From NCBI GenBank assembly GCA_026394315.1, contig JAPKYM010000164.1, positions 1-8,232 of the forward strand: 8,232 nt of DNA, given 5' to 3'. The stretch's first letter is position 1; each line of letters begins with the position of its first letter. Shown piece by piece: positions 1 to 6,209 of this stretch. The notes below the pieces were generated by a model that was not told where the DNA came from, searched no databases, and was given only the letters and a program-made list of their open reading frames with translations. This DNA comes from Candidatus Bathyarchaeota archaeon (GTDB lineage: Archaea > Thermoproteota > Bathyarchaeia > 40CM-2-53-6 > RBG-13-38-9). The position numbers and the translations under genes were made by a program.

Positions 1-90
1 GCCCGCTAATTTCACGGCTTCTTTCACAGTATCATAAGGATTGTCAAAATTCTGCACTCGAAGAACAGCAACCCTAGCTCGTTTTGGCAT
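1..90 (-). CDS. Partial N-terminus of a DUF362-like protein
   Basis: Reading leftward from an ATG at 90-88, thirty codons run to the window edge without a stop, beginning MPKRARVAVLRV and continuing with DNPYDTVKEAVKLAG. The pattern of a short basic start, a hydrophobic strand, then a 'DNPY...(K/R)EA..L.G' helix resembles the opening of DUF362 proteins, many of which carry a ferredoxin-like region further on. That region would lie outside the window, so the family call rests on N-terminal resemblance only. A strong ribosome site, GAGGTG at 101-96 on the minus strand, lies 5 nt before the ATG and supports the start. The gene lies 49 bp downstream of the thioredoxin-fold gene on the same strand, with no T-run between them, so the two may share a transcript. 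I am fairly sure this is a gene and less sure of the family. Confidence 0.55.
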   Translation of the reverse strand, partial: MPKRARVAVLRVQNFDNPYDTVKEAVKLAG

Positions 91-139
91 GATCACACCT
101 CACACTGATAGACTACGTTCAATATTTGGAGATTTGGAT

Positions 140-2257
140 TCATTCTCTTCCTGCTTTGTCAAGATCTAATAGTTCCATCATCCTACCCGAGTCTGTTGTC
201 GGCTGTTCACAAATGTAATTGCGACAGACGTAGGCGGTGGCTTTGCCATTTATGCTCAATTGATCCTTAACGGCCTCAGCAATTCTGTGGATTCCTGGTA
301 ATTCTTGATCTGCAGGGTTGAAAAGGACTGTCTTGTTAGGTAGAAAGTGTGCTCGTATTGCATTCAGCATGGTCATCGTATCATCTGCATTGGTTGTTCC
401 CGAAATGACGATTTCATAAGATGGGCCTATCAGAAAGTTGACTCCGATCATTAGATGGGTGAAGGATGACGGTGATTGTCTAACAGTTGAAGAGAAAGTA
501 CGGCTGATCCGACTTGCCTTTTCTTCAAGGTCGGAATTTGTGGTCATACGACCGAGACGGATCAGGTTCAACATGCCTACGGAGTTGCATGATGGAATCG
601 CTCCATCATAGATCTCTTTTTTCCTGAATAGCAGAATTTCGCCATCGTCAGATGTGAAAAAGAATCCGCCACCTTCGTCATCCCAGAAGTGTACCAGAAA
701 ATCTCTATTCAGTTCTATGGCGATTTGCAGATAATGAGCATCGAAAGTTGCTTCGTAGAGTTCGATCAAACCCCAAATTAGAAAAGCGTAATCGTCTGCA
801 TAAGCCGTCACGGACGTTTGACCCCCTCGATACATATGCAGGAGTCTTCCGTCTTGTCTCCGCAGAGATCCGAGAATGAAATCTGTCGCTTTTTTGGCGG
901 CTTTAGCATACTTACTTTCGTCAAAGGCTTGCGCAGCTTTGGCTAGTGCGGCCACCATCAGACCATTCCAGCCTGCCAGAATCTTATCATCCTTATGAGG
1001 GCGCAATCGCTTCGTTCGCATAGAGAATAGTTGTTGTCGAATACTTTCCATTTGTTTCCTGATATCTTGCTCAGATATTTTCAGATCATACGCCAAGTCA
1101 GCAATGGATCGTTTCATATATAGAATGTTTGATCCGATCTTCGCTCCTGATACATCTGCAAAGTTCCCATCTGTCTCAACATTGAATACCTTTATGGCGA
1201 AATCCGCTTCCTTTCCTAGTGCTTTTCTTATCTCGCTGGCGGTCCAGACGTAGAACTTTCCTTCTTCACCTTCGCTCTCAGCATCCTCAGCGGAGTAGAA
1301 TCCGCCTTCTGGTGAGCTCATATCGCGTAGAACATATTCGAGGATTTCCATTGCGGTTTCTTTGTACTCTTGTTTGTTAGTTGACTGATAGGCTTCAACA
1401 TAAGCCACTGTAATCAGAGCTTGGTCGTACAGCATCTTCTCGAAGTGCGGTACCAGCCATTTGGCATCTATAGAGTAGCGATGGAACCCGAAACCGACGT
1501 GATCGTAGATTCCACCCCGACGCATGAACCGAAGTGTCCTTTCGACCATCTGTAGTGCTTTCCTGTCACCTGTCCGGTGACAGCAACGAAGTAGAAAGAA
1601 AAGGTTGTGGGGAGTTGGGAATTTAGGTGCTTTGTGGAAACCTCCGGACTCATCATCGAAGACTTGTGCAAGCTGTTGGTACGCAAGCTTCAACGCTTCT
1701 TCTCCAAGCTCTTCGCCCTCTGAGAATCTCAACCTCTTGAGCTTGTCTGTAATTTCGTCCGCTGATTTCAGAATGTTTTCAGGTCTTGTCACCCAAAGCT
1801 CTTCGAGTCGAGGTATCAATTCCATCATGCCTATGTGGCCAGCGCGTGTTTCTTTCGGAAAGTATGTGCCTGCGAAGAAAGGTTTCTTGTCAGGGGTCAT
1901 TATTACCGTCAGAGGCCAGCCGCAGTTACCAGAGATCATTTGGCAGACGGTCATGTAGAGGTTGTCTATGTCAGGACGCTCTTCTTTGTCCACTTTAATC
2001 GAGACGAAATTCTTGTTGATCATTCTTGCGACATCGTGGTTGTCGAAGGATTCGCGCTTCATCACGTGGCACCAATGGCAGGTTGAATAGCCAACGGATA
2101 GAAATACGAGTTTGTTCTCTTTCTTGGCTTTCTCGAAAGCTTCCGAACCCCACGGGAACCAGTCCACGGGATTGTAAGCGTGTTCGAGAAGGTAGGGGCT
2201 CTTTTCGAATATCAATCGATTTGGCTGTTCTCGATCCAGTGCGGAATCATCTGACAC
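140..2257 (-). CDS. DUF255 / YyaL-type thioredoxin-fold protein (SPATA20 family)
   Basis: This 705-residue protein has the full architecture of the YyaL/SPATA20 family (usually about 650-790 residues). An N-terminal thioredoxin-like domain spans roughly residues 13-175. It has the family opening 'EKSPYLLEHAYNPVDW', a redox-type motif C60-H-W-C63, the 'VDKEERPDID' block near 89-98 and GNCGWP at 110-115, which supplies the usual cis-proline. The rest is an alpha/alpha-toroid related to six-hairpin glycosidases. Its conserved blocks include GGIYDHVGFGFHRYS (248-262), WLVPHFEKMLYDQA (267-280), FYSAEDAESEGEEGKFYVW (320-338), DDKILAGWNGLM (423-434) and a C-terminal 'ATAYVCRNYIC' (673-683). It lacks a signal peptide and is probably cytosolic. 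The biochemical role of the family is unsettled; N-acylglucosamine epimerase-like and thiol-redox roles have both been suggested. One oddity is Cys557 where the DGA-P-S-x-N-S block usually has Gly. The start is GTG at 2257 because an in-frame TGA lies seven codons upstream; AAGGT sits a few bases before it. Confidence 0.95.
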   Translation of the reverse strand: MSDDSALDREQPNRLIFEKSPYLLEHAYNPVDWFPWGSEAFEKAKKENKLVFLSVGYSTCHWCHVMKRESFDNHDVARMINKNFVSIKVDKEERPDIDNLYMTVCQMISGNCGWPLTVIMTPDKKPFFAGTYFPKETRAGHIGMMELIPRLEELWVTRPENILKSADEITDKLKRLRFSEGEELGEEALKLAYQQLAQVFDDESGGFHKAPKFPTPHNLFFLLRCCHRTGDRKALQMVERTLRFMRRGGIYDHVGFGFHRYSIDAKWLVPHFEKMLYDQALITVAYVEAYQSTNKQEYKETAMEILEYVLRDMSSPEGGFYSAEDAESEGEEGKFYVWTASEIRKALGKEADFAIKVFNVETDGNFADVSGAKIGSNILYMKRSIADLAYDLKISEQDIRKQMESIRQQLFSMRTKRLRPHKDDKILAGWNGLMVAALAKAAQAFDESKYAKAAKKATDFILGSLRRQDGRLLHMYRGGQTSVTAYADDYAFLIWGLIELYEATFDAHYLQIAIELNRDFLVHFWDDEGGGFFFTSDDGEILLFRKKEIYDGAIPSCNSVGMLNLIRLGRMTTNSDLEEKASRISRTFSSTVRQSPSSFTHLMIGVNFLIGPSYEIVISGTTNADDTMTMLNAIRAHFLPNKTVLFNPADQELPGIHRIAEAVKDQLSINGKATAYVCRNYICEQPTTDSGRMMELLDLDKAGRE

Positions 2258-2284
2258 AATTATGACCTTAGTGATTCATAGGTG

Positions 2285-2300
2285 ATGCGTAATTATACCT
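2285..2300 (-). promoter_or_regulatory. Candidate TATA box for the DUF255 gene
   Basis: On the minus strand this reads AGGTATAATTACGC. The TATAATTA core (2297-2290) is centred about 36 bases before the GTG start at 2257, which would give a transcript with a leader of roughly ten bases. The 119-bp gap to the rightward DUF167 gene must hold promoters in both directions. The rightward one is less clear; an AT-rich stretch near 2316-2328 preceded by CCGAAAA is a possibility. Assigned by eye from AT content and spacing. Confidence 0.35.
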
Positions 2301-2376
2301 TTATCAGCATTAACCGAAAATTCAATTCTAGCAAGAAACCTAGATCACAGAACTTCGGCTGAGGTCTTCAACAGAC

Positions 2377-2607
2377 ATGAGATTTGATGTTGAGGTTCAA
2401 TTTCACAAAGACTTCGTCAAGATAGAGGGATACAGAATCTTAGTGGGACTGACCTCGATGCCCAAAAAAGGCGCAGCTAATCGTGAATTGATAAAAAAAC
2501 TTGCAAAATACTTCGGTCTATCTTCGTCTCAGGTTAGAATAATCTCTGGACTGAAATCTAGAAAAAAGATTGTCGAGATCGAAAAGCAGGAGGCGTCCTC
2601 TACATAG
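2377..2607 (+). CDS. DUF167 (YggU/UPF0235 family) small protein
   Basis: A 76-residue protein covering the whole DUF167 fold, a compact alpha/beta domain usually 70-100 residues long. The diagnostic C-terminal half is present: PKKGAANRELIKKLAKYFGL (about residues 28-47) matches the family pattern 'P..GkAN..LI..LA..l', and 'SSSQVRIISGLKSRKKIVEI' matches 'S.V.i.sG..SR.K...I'. The N-terminal half has lost the usual 'V.V.P.a....i.g' loop in recognisable form but keeps alternating strand residues. Function is unknown for the family; structures exist for bacterial and archaeal members, and it is often found next to YggT-like or cell-division genes, which are not seen here. A ribosome site GAGGT (2361-2365) lies 11 nt before the ATG. 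The last 8 bp overlap the tail of the convergent AT-hook gene. Cytosolic. Confidence 0.9.
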   Translation: MRFDVEVQFHKDFVKIEGYRILVGLTSMPKKGAANRELIKKLAKYFGLSSSQVRIISGLKSRKKIVEIEKQEASST

Positions 2608-2851
2608 GGGTTGCCGTTTCTGTCCCAGTCTTGCGCGTTCTTCCTCTCTTCTTTGGTCTACCTCTTTTTCTTGGTCTTCCTCTTTTCTTTGGTGGGCGTC
2701 CGCGCCTCTTCACTGGTTTGCTTACGATTGCCATAGCTAGCTCTTGGAGTTTATTCTGTATTTCGATGGGGACAGCACTTATGTCATTCTTCAATCTCTC
2801 AGCTGACGCTAGCACATTCGATATTAAATTGGAGGATTTTTTTCTCGGCAT
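2600..2851 (-). CDS. Small AT-hook-array DNA-binding protein
   Basis: An 83-residue, strongly basic protein of two parts. Residues 1-46 (MPRKKSSNLISNVL...) form a probable helical domain with a mixed hydrophobic face and could mediate self-association. Residues 47-74 are four back-to-back AT-hook-like units with R/K flanks: RGRP at 50-53, 57-60 and 63-66, and a degenerate RGRT at 69-72, spaced 7, 6 and 6 residues. AT-hooks insert R-G-R-P into the minor groove of AT-rich DNA; a close-packed array suggests a chromatin-like or nucleoid role rather than single-site recognition. I chose the ATG at 2851, which gives the basic MPRKK start; a TTG at 2872 could add seven residues (MISSRCN). No clear ribosome site is visible, so a short-leader transcript is possible. 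It is convergent with the DUF167 gene, overlapping by 8 bp. I do not recognise a named family for the N-terminal part. The low-complexity tail could be coincidental, but the regular reading frame argues for a real gene. Confidence 0.72.
   Translation of the reverse strand: MPRKKSSNLISNVLASAERLKNDISAVPIEIQNKLQELAMAIVSKPVKRRGRPPKKRGRPRKRGRPKKRGRTRKTGTETATPM
2630..2710 (-). repeat. Tandem AT-hook coding repeat
   Basis: This segment encodes the K/R-RGRP units of the small basic protein. At the DNA level it is a set of imperfect 18-21 bp direct repeats, purine-rich on the minus strand and a near-continuous pyrimidine tract with runs of T on the plus strand. Such repeats can expand or contract by slippage, so the number of hooks may differ between relatives. 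The plus-strand T-rich face starts about 25 bases after the DUF167 stop. Confidence 0.7.
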
Positions 2852-3003
2852 GTTACATCTACTGGAGATCAATAATCACGCATGAATTAAGTTTTATGTT
2901 GTAGGTATTTCTGACAATTTGAGAATAATCATCCTGAATATGGCTACTGATCATTTAGAGCAACTTGATGGTAAGAATCACCGAAATAACTTTATGATAA
3001 TGC

Positions 3004-3015
3004 TAGCACGTGCTA
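3004..3015. repeat. Perfect 12-bp palindrome TAGCACGTGCTA
   Basis: TAGCAC is followed directly by GTGCTA, giving a perfect dyad with no spacer, 9 bp beyond the stop of the leftward PP-loop gene. With no loop and no T-run it is a poor terminator hairpin and looks more like a dimeric protein site, or chance. Confidence 0.4.
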
Positions 3016-3024
3016 ATATGCGAT

Positions 3025-4047
3025 CTAGGCAACCCTTAGCTTGTTGATTTCTTCCTCGCTTATCCTGTGAACGTCTATTGTTTTGTCTAGTCGTTTTATG
3101 CCATAAGCCACTATTGTTTGATCATTTTTGTTGTCTGAGTAATACGCGGTCAAAGAAGCTGCCGTCTCGATCGCTTCTTTCGATTTCGGGCCCAGCAGCA
3201 GTGTTGTTGGACTACCACACTCAGGAACCTCGAAATAGTAGTCTCTGTTTCCCTTCATGTTCAACAGCTTCGTGTTCTCATCTTCATCTCGGCCGACTAC
3301 TATCTTGTTACGCCCTTTTCTGAAATGCCGACCCGTTTTTAGCAAGTCTATATTTCTTGCTGTAACATTTTCCGTATTCTTGAAGAGATCCTTTAGTTTC
3401 TTCACGAAGGGTTTCTCTGTTAGCAGGCATCCTCCAGCTGGGCTTGCGTATCCTATGATACTAAGATCTTTAGCCATCTCAAGTTGCCTCCTCCTGGGTC
3501 GGCCTCTTATGTCCAGCATTTTGTCCCTGTCTATTAGGCCCCTCCTTTCAGCTTCAGTTTCAGGCAGTAATTTTGCTGATAGAGGCCTAAGGATTCTTCC
3601 CTCAAGACCAGACTCCTTCTCTATCAAATCGAGGGCTCTACGGTGTTGAGACATTGGCCTCTCATCCAGAACCTCCCCTGTAATGATTAGGGATGCGCTG
3701 ATCTTTTTGGCGTGTTTCTTGGCTTTCTTGAGCATGAAGATCCTGCAATCAATGCAGGGATTAAGACCTCTTCCATAGCCGTGCTTTGGCTTCTTAACAA
3801 CCTCAATAAGCTCTTCGAGTTTGATCGTTTTCAATCTGATGTTTAGTGATTCAGCTACATCTTCTGCTTGAAGACGGCTCTTGCTTTTGGATGGATAGAA
3901 GGGATGGTGGAAAAAGACCGCCTCCATGTCTACTCCTTCCTTGGTTAGCAGAGCTGCAGCCAGAGCACTGTCCAAGCCTCCGGAGAGCAAAGCAAGTGCT
4001 TTGAGATGTTTTCCCTTAGAATTCGCCCTGGCGAGTCTACTCTTCAA
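3025..4047 (-). CDS. PP-loop ATPase, putative tRNA sulfurtransferase (MnmA/ThiI-related) with NFACT-R-like tail
   Basis: A 340-residue cytosolic protein. Residues 15-30 hold the ATP-pyrophosphatase P-loop SGGLDS (22-27), which adenylates the target base in tRNA-thiolating enzymes. A CxxC follows in NPCIDC (C98, C101), with a third conserved-looking cysteine in SPAGGCLLT (C207). The second part of the catalytic domain has 'ITGEVLDERPMSQH' (122-135) and a very basic 'RGRPRRRQ' (181-188). Residues from about 230 to the end resemble the NFACT-R type RNA-binding domain, including 'TGRHFRKGRNKIVVGRDE'. By family this is a distant MnmA/ThiI relative; three cysteines could either relay sulfur or hold an Fe-S cluster, as in other non-redox tRNA thiolases. 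Which base is modified cannot be told from sequence. The start is TTG at 4047: the codon two before it is TAG, and the next ATG lies beyond the P-loop. No strong ribosome site is visible. Confidence 0.87.
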   Translation of the reverse strand: MKSRLARANSKGKHLKALALLSGGLDSALAAALLTKEGVDMEAVFFHHPFYPSKSKSRLQAEDVAESLNIRLKTIKLEELIEVVKKPKHGYGRGLNPCIDCRIFMLKKAKKHAKKISASLIITGEVLDERPMSQHRRALDLIEKESGLEGRILRPLSAKLLPETEAERRGLIDRDKMLDIRGRPRRRQLEMAKDLSIIGYASPAGGCLLTEKPFVKKLKDLFKNTENVTARNIDLLKTGRHFRKGRNKIVVGRDEDENTKLLNMKGNRDYYFEVPECGSPTTLLLGPKSKEAIETAASLTAYYSDNKNDQTIVAYGIKRLDKTIDVHRISEEEINKLRVA

Positions 4048-4070
4048 ACGCTATCAGTCCACTTTGAAAA

Positions 4071-4088
4071 CTATCTGGAGTCAGATAG
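4071..4088 (-). terminator. Hairpin followed by T-run between DMT and PP-loop genes
   Basis: CTATCTG (4071-4077) and CAGATAG (4082-4088) form a perfect 7-bp stem with a 4-nt loop. In the leftward direction the stem is followed at once by TTTTC. This could end the DMT transcript about 115 bases after its stop. It lies only 24 bases before the TTG of the PP-loop gene, so it could instead be an operator or leader structure for that gene. The stem is AT-rich and weak, and archaeal termination depends mainly on the T-run, so confidence is low. Confidence 0.35.
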
Positions 4089-4201
4089 GATGTCTTAGCT
4101 CGAACTTTCACACTGAGACTTACGATAACCTAGATGGTATTTAGCCATATCTTGATCTAACATTGGACTGGTTTGCGGGGTAGGCGCCTTGGGTGAAGTC
4201 T

Positions 4202-5044
4202 TTATGGGTAGGAAAAGGAAAGCACGGCTAACACGGCCAAGATTATCCCCAAGACACTCCGGACCTGAATTTCTTCACGCCAAACTAACATTGCAAGAAA
4301 GCTGGTGACTATGAAACTAAGTTGGACTATGGAAAAGCTGACACTGACGTCGCCGTGTTTTAGAGACTCCAAAAGCAGCAGATAAGACGAAGAAAAGAGA
4401 ATCCCACAGATGGGAGCATGAACTAAGATCCTGCGTGACTTTACAATAGGACCCTCACGCTTCGCGGCTAAGAATGCATAGGTTATGAAGAACATTCCCT
4501 GAACGACCAGTATGCCTACTGGCGATGATCCCATGGTGATGGCGATCTTGTAGAGAACTCCGAAAAGACCGTACGCTGACGTGGCAAAAGCAAGCTGTAA
4601 GACCGCCGTAAAAGAGGTGGGACTGCTACGAAAGCTGCTTGATAAGGTCAGTATACTTAGGGCCGCCAGACCCACAGCCAACATCCTTCCAAAAGTTGCT
4701 GATTCATGGAGGAACAACAATGCAAGAACTGCTGTGATGATGAAACTCAATCTGAAAATCGGCACATTTGTGCTCGCTTGTCCTAGTCCAAGGCTTTTGA
4801 GGAAAATGTAAACTGATAGGTAGACGAGTGAAGCACAACTTGCTCCAAATATGATAGTTACTAGAGTTATGTTGACTGAACCCGAGTAAACGACGAAAGC
4901 CATGTTCGTTGCGTTGAAGGATATGCTTTGATAGAGAAGGAATAGCGCCGGGGCAGCGCCTTTGACTCGAGCTCGTTTATAGATGAAATCCGTAAATCCT
5001 GTGGCGAGCATGCTTAGGACTGCTAGTATAACGGGGCTTACCAT
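4202..5044 (-). CDS. EamA/DMT-superfamily transporter
   Basis: A 280-residue integral membrane protein with about ten hydrophobic helices in two similar halves, the usual EamA layout and length. The first half runs from residue 1 to about 137 and ends with the typical 'LALLFLHESATFGRMLAVGLA'-type helix pair; the second ends with 'FLAMLVWREEIQVRSVLGIILAV', the matching W/H-x-E motif of the inverted repeat. Family members carry small solutes, often exporting amino acids, nucleobases or metabolites; the substrate here cannot be inferred. The start is secure: ATG at 5044-5042 with GAGGAG at 5056-5051 six bases upstream. The gene is separated from the upstream DUF92 gene by 201 bp containing a hairpin, so it probably has its own promoter. 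Confidence 0.92.
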   Translation of the reverse strand: MVSPVILAVLSMLATGFTDFIYKRARVKGAAPALFLLYQSISFNATNMAFVVYSGSVNITLVTIIFGASCASLVYLSVYIFLKSLGLGQASTNVPIFRLSFIITAVLALLFLHESATFGRMLAVGLAALSILTLSSSFRSSPTSFTAVLQLAFATSAYGLFGVLYKIAITMGSSPVGILVVQGMFFITYAFLAAKREGPIVKSRRILVHAPICGILFSSSYLLLLESLKHGDVSVSFSIVQLSFIVTSFLAMLVWREEIQVRSVLGIILAVLAVLSFSYP

Positions 5045-5050
5045 CCGTGA

Positions 5051-5056
5051 CTCCTC
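5051..5056 (-). promoter_or_regulatory. Ribosome binding site GAGGAG of the DMT gene
   Basis: Minus-strand GAGGAG with a 6-nt spacer to the ATG at 5044. It is among the clearest ribosome sites in the window, which together with its longer leader sets this gene apart from the near-leaderless neighbours. Confidence 0.75.
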
Positions 5057-5087
5057 AAAACAGCCTAAGACCTCTCACAATTCTTCC

Positions 5088-5110
5088 TTCTTTAAGCACG
5101 CGCTATAAGC
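5088..5110 (-). promoter_or_regulatory. Candidate promoter of the DMT gene
   Basis: Minus-strand GCTTATAGCG (5110-5101) and GCTTAAAG (5097-5090) are two TATA-like elements. The second is centred about 50 bases before the ATG, leaving space for a leader of roughly 20-25 bases carrying the GAGGAG ribosome site. The call is by eye. Confidence 0.3.
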
Positions 5111-5142
5111 TCGTCCTCAGTTAGCACATTTGTTAGAGGAGA

Positions 5143-5166
5143 GGAATACATCTAATAATGTATTCC
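5143..5166. repeat. Perfect 9-bp inverted repeat with 6-nt spacer
   Basis: Arms GGAATACAT (5143-5151) and ATGTATTCC (5158-5166) are exact reverse complements around CTAATA. The repeat lies about 80 bases beyond the DUF92 stop and about 100 bases ahead of the DMT start. No T-run follows on the minus strand, so it is not a textbook terminator. A regulator binding site for the DMT promoter or an RNA-end structure for DUF92 are both possible. Confidence 0.6.
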
Positions 5167-5245
5167 AGGCGCCGTACCGATCATTTTTATGGTGCACTGT
5201 GACCTAGATTGAGAGTGCTTAGGCAGCTTTACAGATCACGCCAAT

Positions 5246-6094
5246 CTACAGTAGTGAGAAGACGATTACCGCAGACAGCGCTCCCACTCCAGTTGAGATG
5301 AAATTTACCATATTGTTGTCTATTATGCCAGATCCTCTGATTCTTTGCGTGGACTTCCCGCAATGCTTCTTGCTTTCGGTTGTCCTGCCGCAGACCGCAC
5401 ACTTGAACATACCTTGTATGGTTGCTCCAATGAGGCTGTCAATCGTGCAACCCACAAGCCCTGCCAATAGAATAATCAACAGGATCATACCCATCGAGTA
5501 AACATCTAGTTTGGCAACCCCTAGCAGCAAAGCCGCAAGACCGATGATCACAGATCCGAGAAGGGTTGCCAGTTCACCCAAGGGAGAGATTCCTCCTGAT
5601 GTTCCAGCAGCTACTTTCCTGCGAAGGTTAGTGATCATTCTAGGTTGAGCTGGATTCAGAAGACCAATCTCAGTTGCTAGGGTGTCTGCGGTCGCCGTTG
5701 CTACAGCTCCCAGAAATCCCATCGCCAAAAGACCCGAGGGCCACAGACCTTCACCTAACGCAAAGAGCGCTGCAAAGCCGCCATTAGCCACGATATTGGG
5801 CCAAGCTCTCGCTCCTCCTTTTTCCTGAGCGAAACCCATTCTCCTTTTTATTACATATTTGTACTTCGTAAATTGAGCTGCAACCACGTGGAAGATGAGT
5901 ACCACCACGAACCATTTCCACCCATCAGGCGGCACTGCAAATATGAGAATTCCAATAGCGAAAGCCGCAGCGAAACCCGATAAATCAACAAACCTGAGCT
6001 TCAGTGATACTACGCCTAGAAGAAAACAGGCAATTAAGCCTTCGATGACAGCTATTGTTTCCAAAGCCACGCCACCTGTTGGGTCGCAGACCAT
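5246..6094 (-). CDS. DUF92 membrane protein, VTE6-type putative isoprenyl-phosphate kinase
   Basis: A 282-residue multi-pass membrane protein of the DUF92 family (TIGR00297-type), at the usual length. The conserved blocks are in order: EKGGARAWPNIVANGG (91-106), ATATADTLATEIG (132-144), GTSGGISPLGE (164-174) and GCTIDSLIGATIQG (215-228). A loop follows with C232-x2-C235 and H244-C245, which looks metal-binding and is common in the family, then GIIDNNMVNF (256-265). About six to seven hydrophobic helices are visible. The plant member VTE6 phosphorylates phytyl phosphate to phytyl diphosphate; in an archaeon the natural counterpart would be geranylgeranyl phosphate. That substrate is inferred, helped by the head-to-head VTE5-type kinase gene 115 bp away. 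The ATG at 6094 follows GGGGATTT, and an AT-rich AAAAAGATTATC about 20-30 bases upstream suggests a near-leaderless transcript. Confidence 0.9.
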   Translation of the reverse strand: MVCDPTGGVALETIAVIEGLIACFLLGVVSLKLRFVDLSGFAAAFAIGILIFAVPPDGWKWFVVVLIFHVVAAQFTKYKYVIKRRMGFAQEKGGARAWPNIVANGGFAALFALGEGLWPSGLLAMGFLGAVATATADTLATEIGLLNPAQPRMITNLRRKVAAGTSGGISPLGELATLLGSVIIGLAALLLGVAKLDVYSMGMILLIILLAGLVGCTIDSLIGATIQGMFKCAVCGRTTESKKHCGKSTQRIRGSGIIDNNMVNFISTGVGALSAVIVFSLL

Positions 6095-6111
6095 AAATCC
6101 CCTATTTCAGT

Positions 6112-6126
6112 CCTGATAATCTTTTT
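6112..6126 (-). promoter_or_regulatory. Candidate promoter of the DUF92 gene
   Basis: On the minus strand this reads TCAAAAAGATTATCA, an A-rich BRE-like stretch then a TATA-like ATTATC, 18-32 bases before the ATG at 6094. That is the spacing expected of a leaderless archaeal transcript. It shares the 115-bp divergent spacer with the kinase promoter. Confidence 0.3.
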
Positions 6127-6172
6127 GATAGAGTCAAAAACAAAAGTGCCAAGATCTCTCGCAATCAAACCT

Positions 6173-6185
6173 TAACTCTTTAAGC
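6173..6185 (+). promoter_or_regulatory. Candidate TATA box of the polyprenol kinase gene
   Basis: TAACTCTTTAAGC, with the CTTTAA core centred near 28 bases before the ATG at 6210. This predicts transcription starting at or within a base or two of the start codon. The first ten bases, TAACTCTTTA, recur on the minus strand at 8009-8000 ahead of the DUF4349 gene. The purine-rich GGAG at 6191-6194 would then lie inside the promoter and not act as a ribosome site; its spacing of 15 nt to the ATG is also poor. Confidence 0.45.
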
Positions 6186-6209
6186 TAATAGGAGTGTGAC
6201 CTAAAGTCC

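Noticed and set aside
2631..2885. Rightward ORF of 84 codons rich in Leu/Phe (LPLFFGLPLFLG)
   Set aside because: It could pass as a membrane peptide, but it is exactly the complement of the Lys/Arg/Gly AT-hook repeats, and its hydrophobicity follows from that. The AT-hook reading is far more specific.
2940..3047. Rightward 35-codon ORF beginning MATDHLEQLDGKNHRNN
   Set aside because: It has no ribosome site, its composition is ordinary noise, and it overlaps the 3' end of the PP-loop gene by 23 bp. Nothing in it resembles a family.
4118..4150. Imperfect hairpin around ATGG and CCAT between the DMT and PP-loop genes
   Set aside because: Only four base pairs are continuous, with bulges beyond; this is expected by chance in AT-rich intergenic DNA.
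3025..6094. Three consecutive leftward genes (PP-loop, DMT, DUF92) as one operon
   Set aside because: Gaps of 154 and 201 bp contain hairpins and promoter-like elements, and the functions do not connect, so separate transcripts are more likely.
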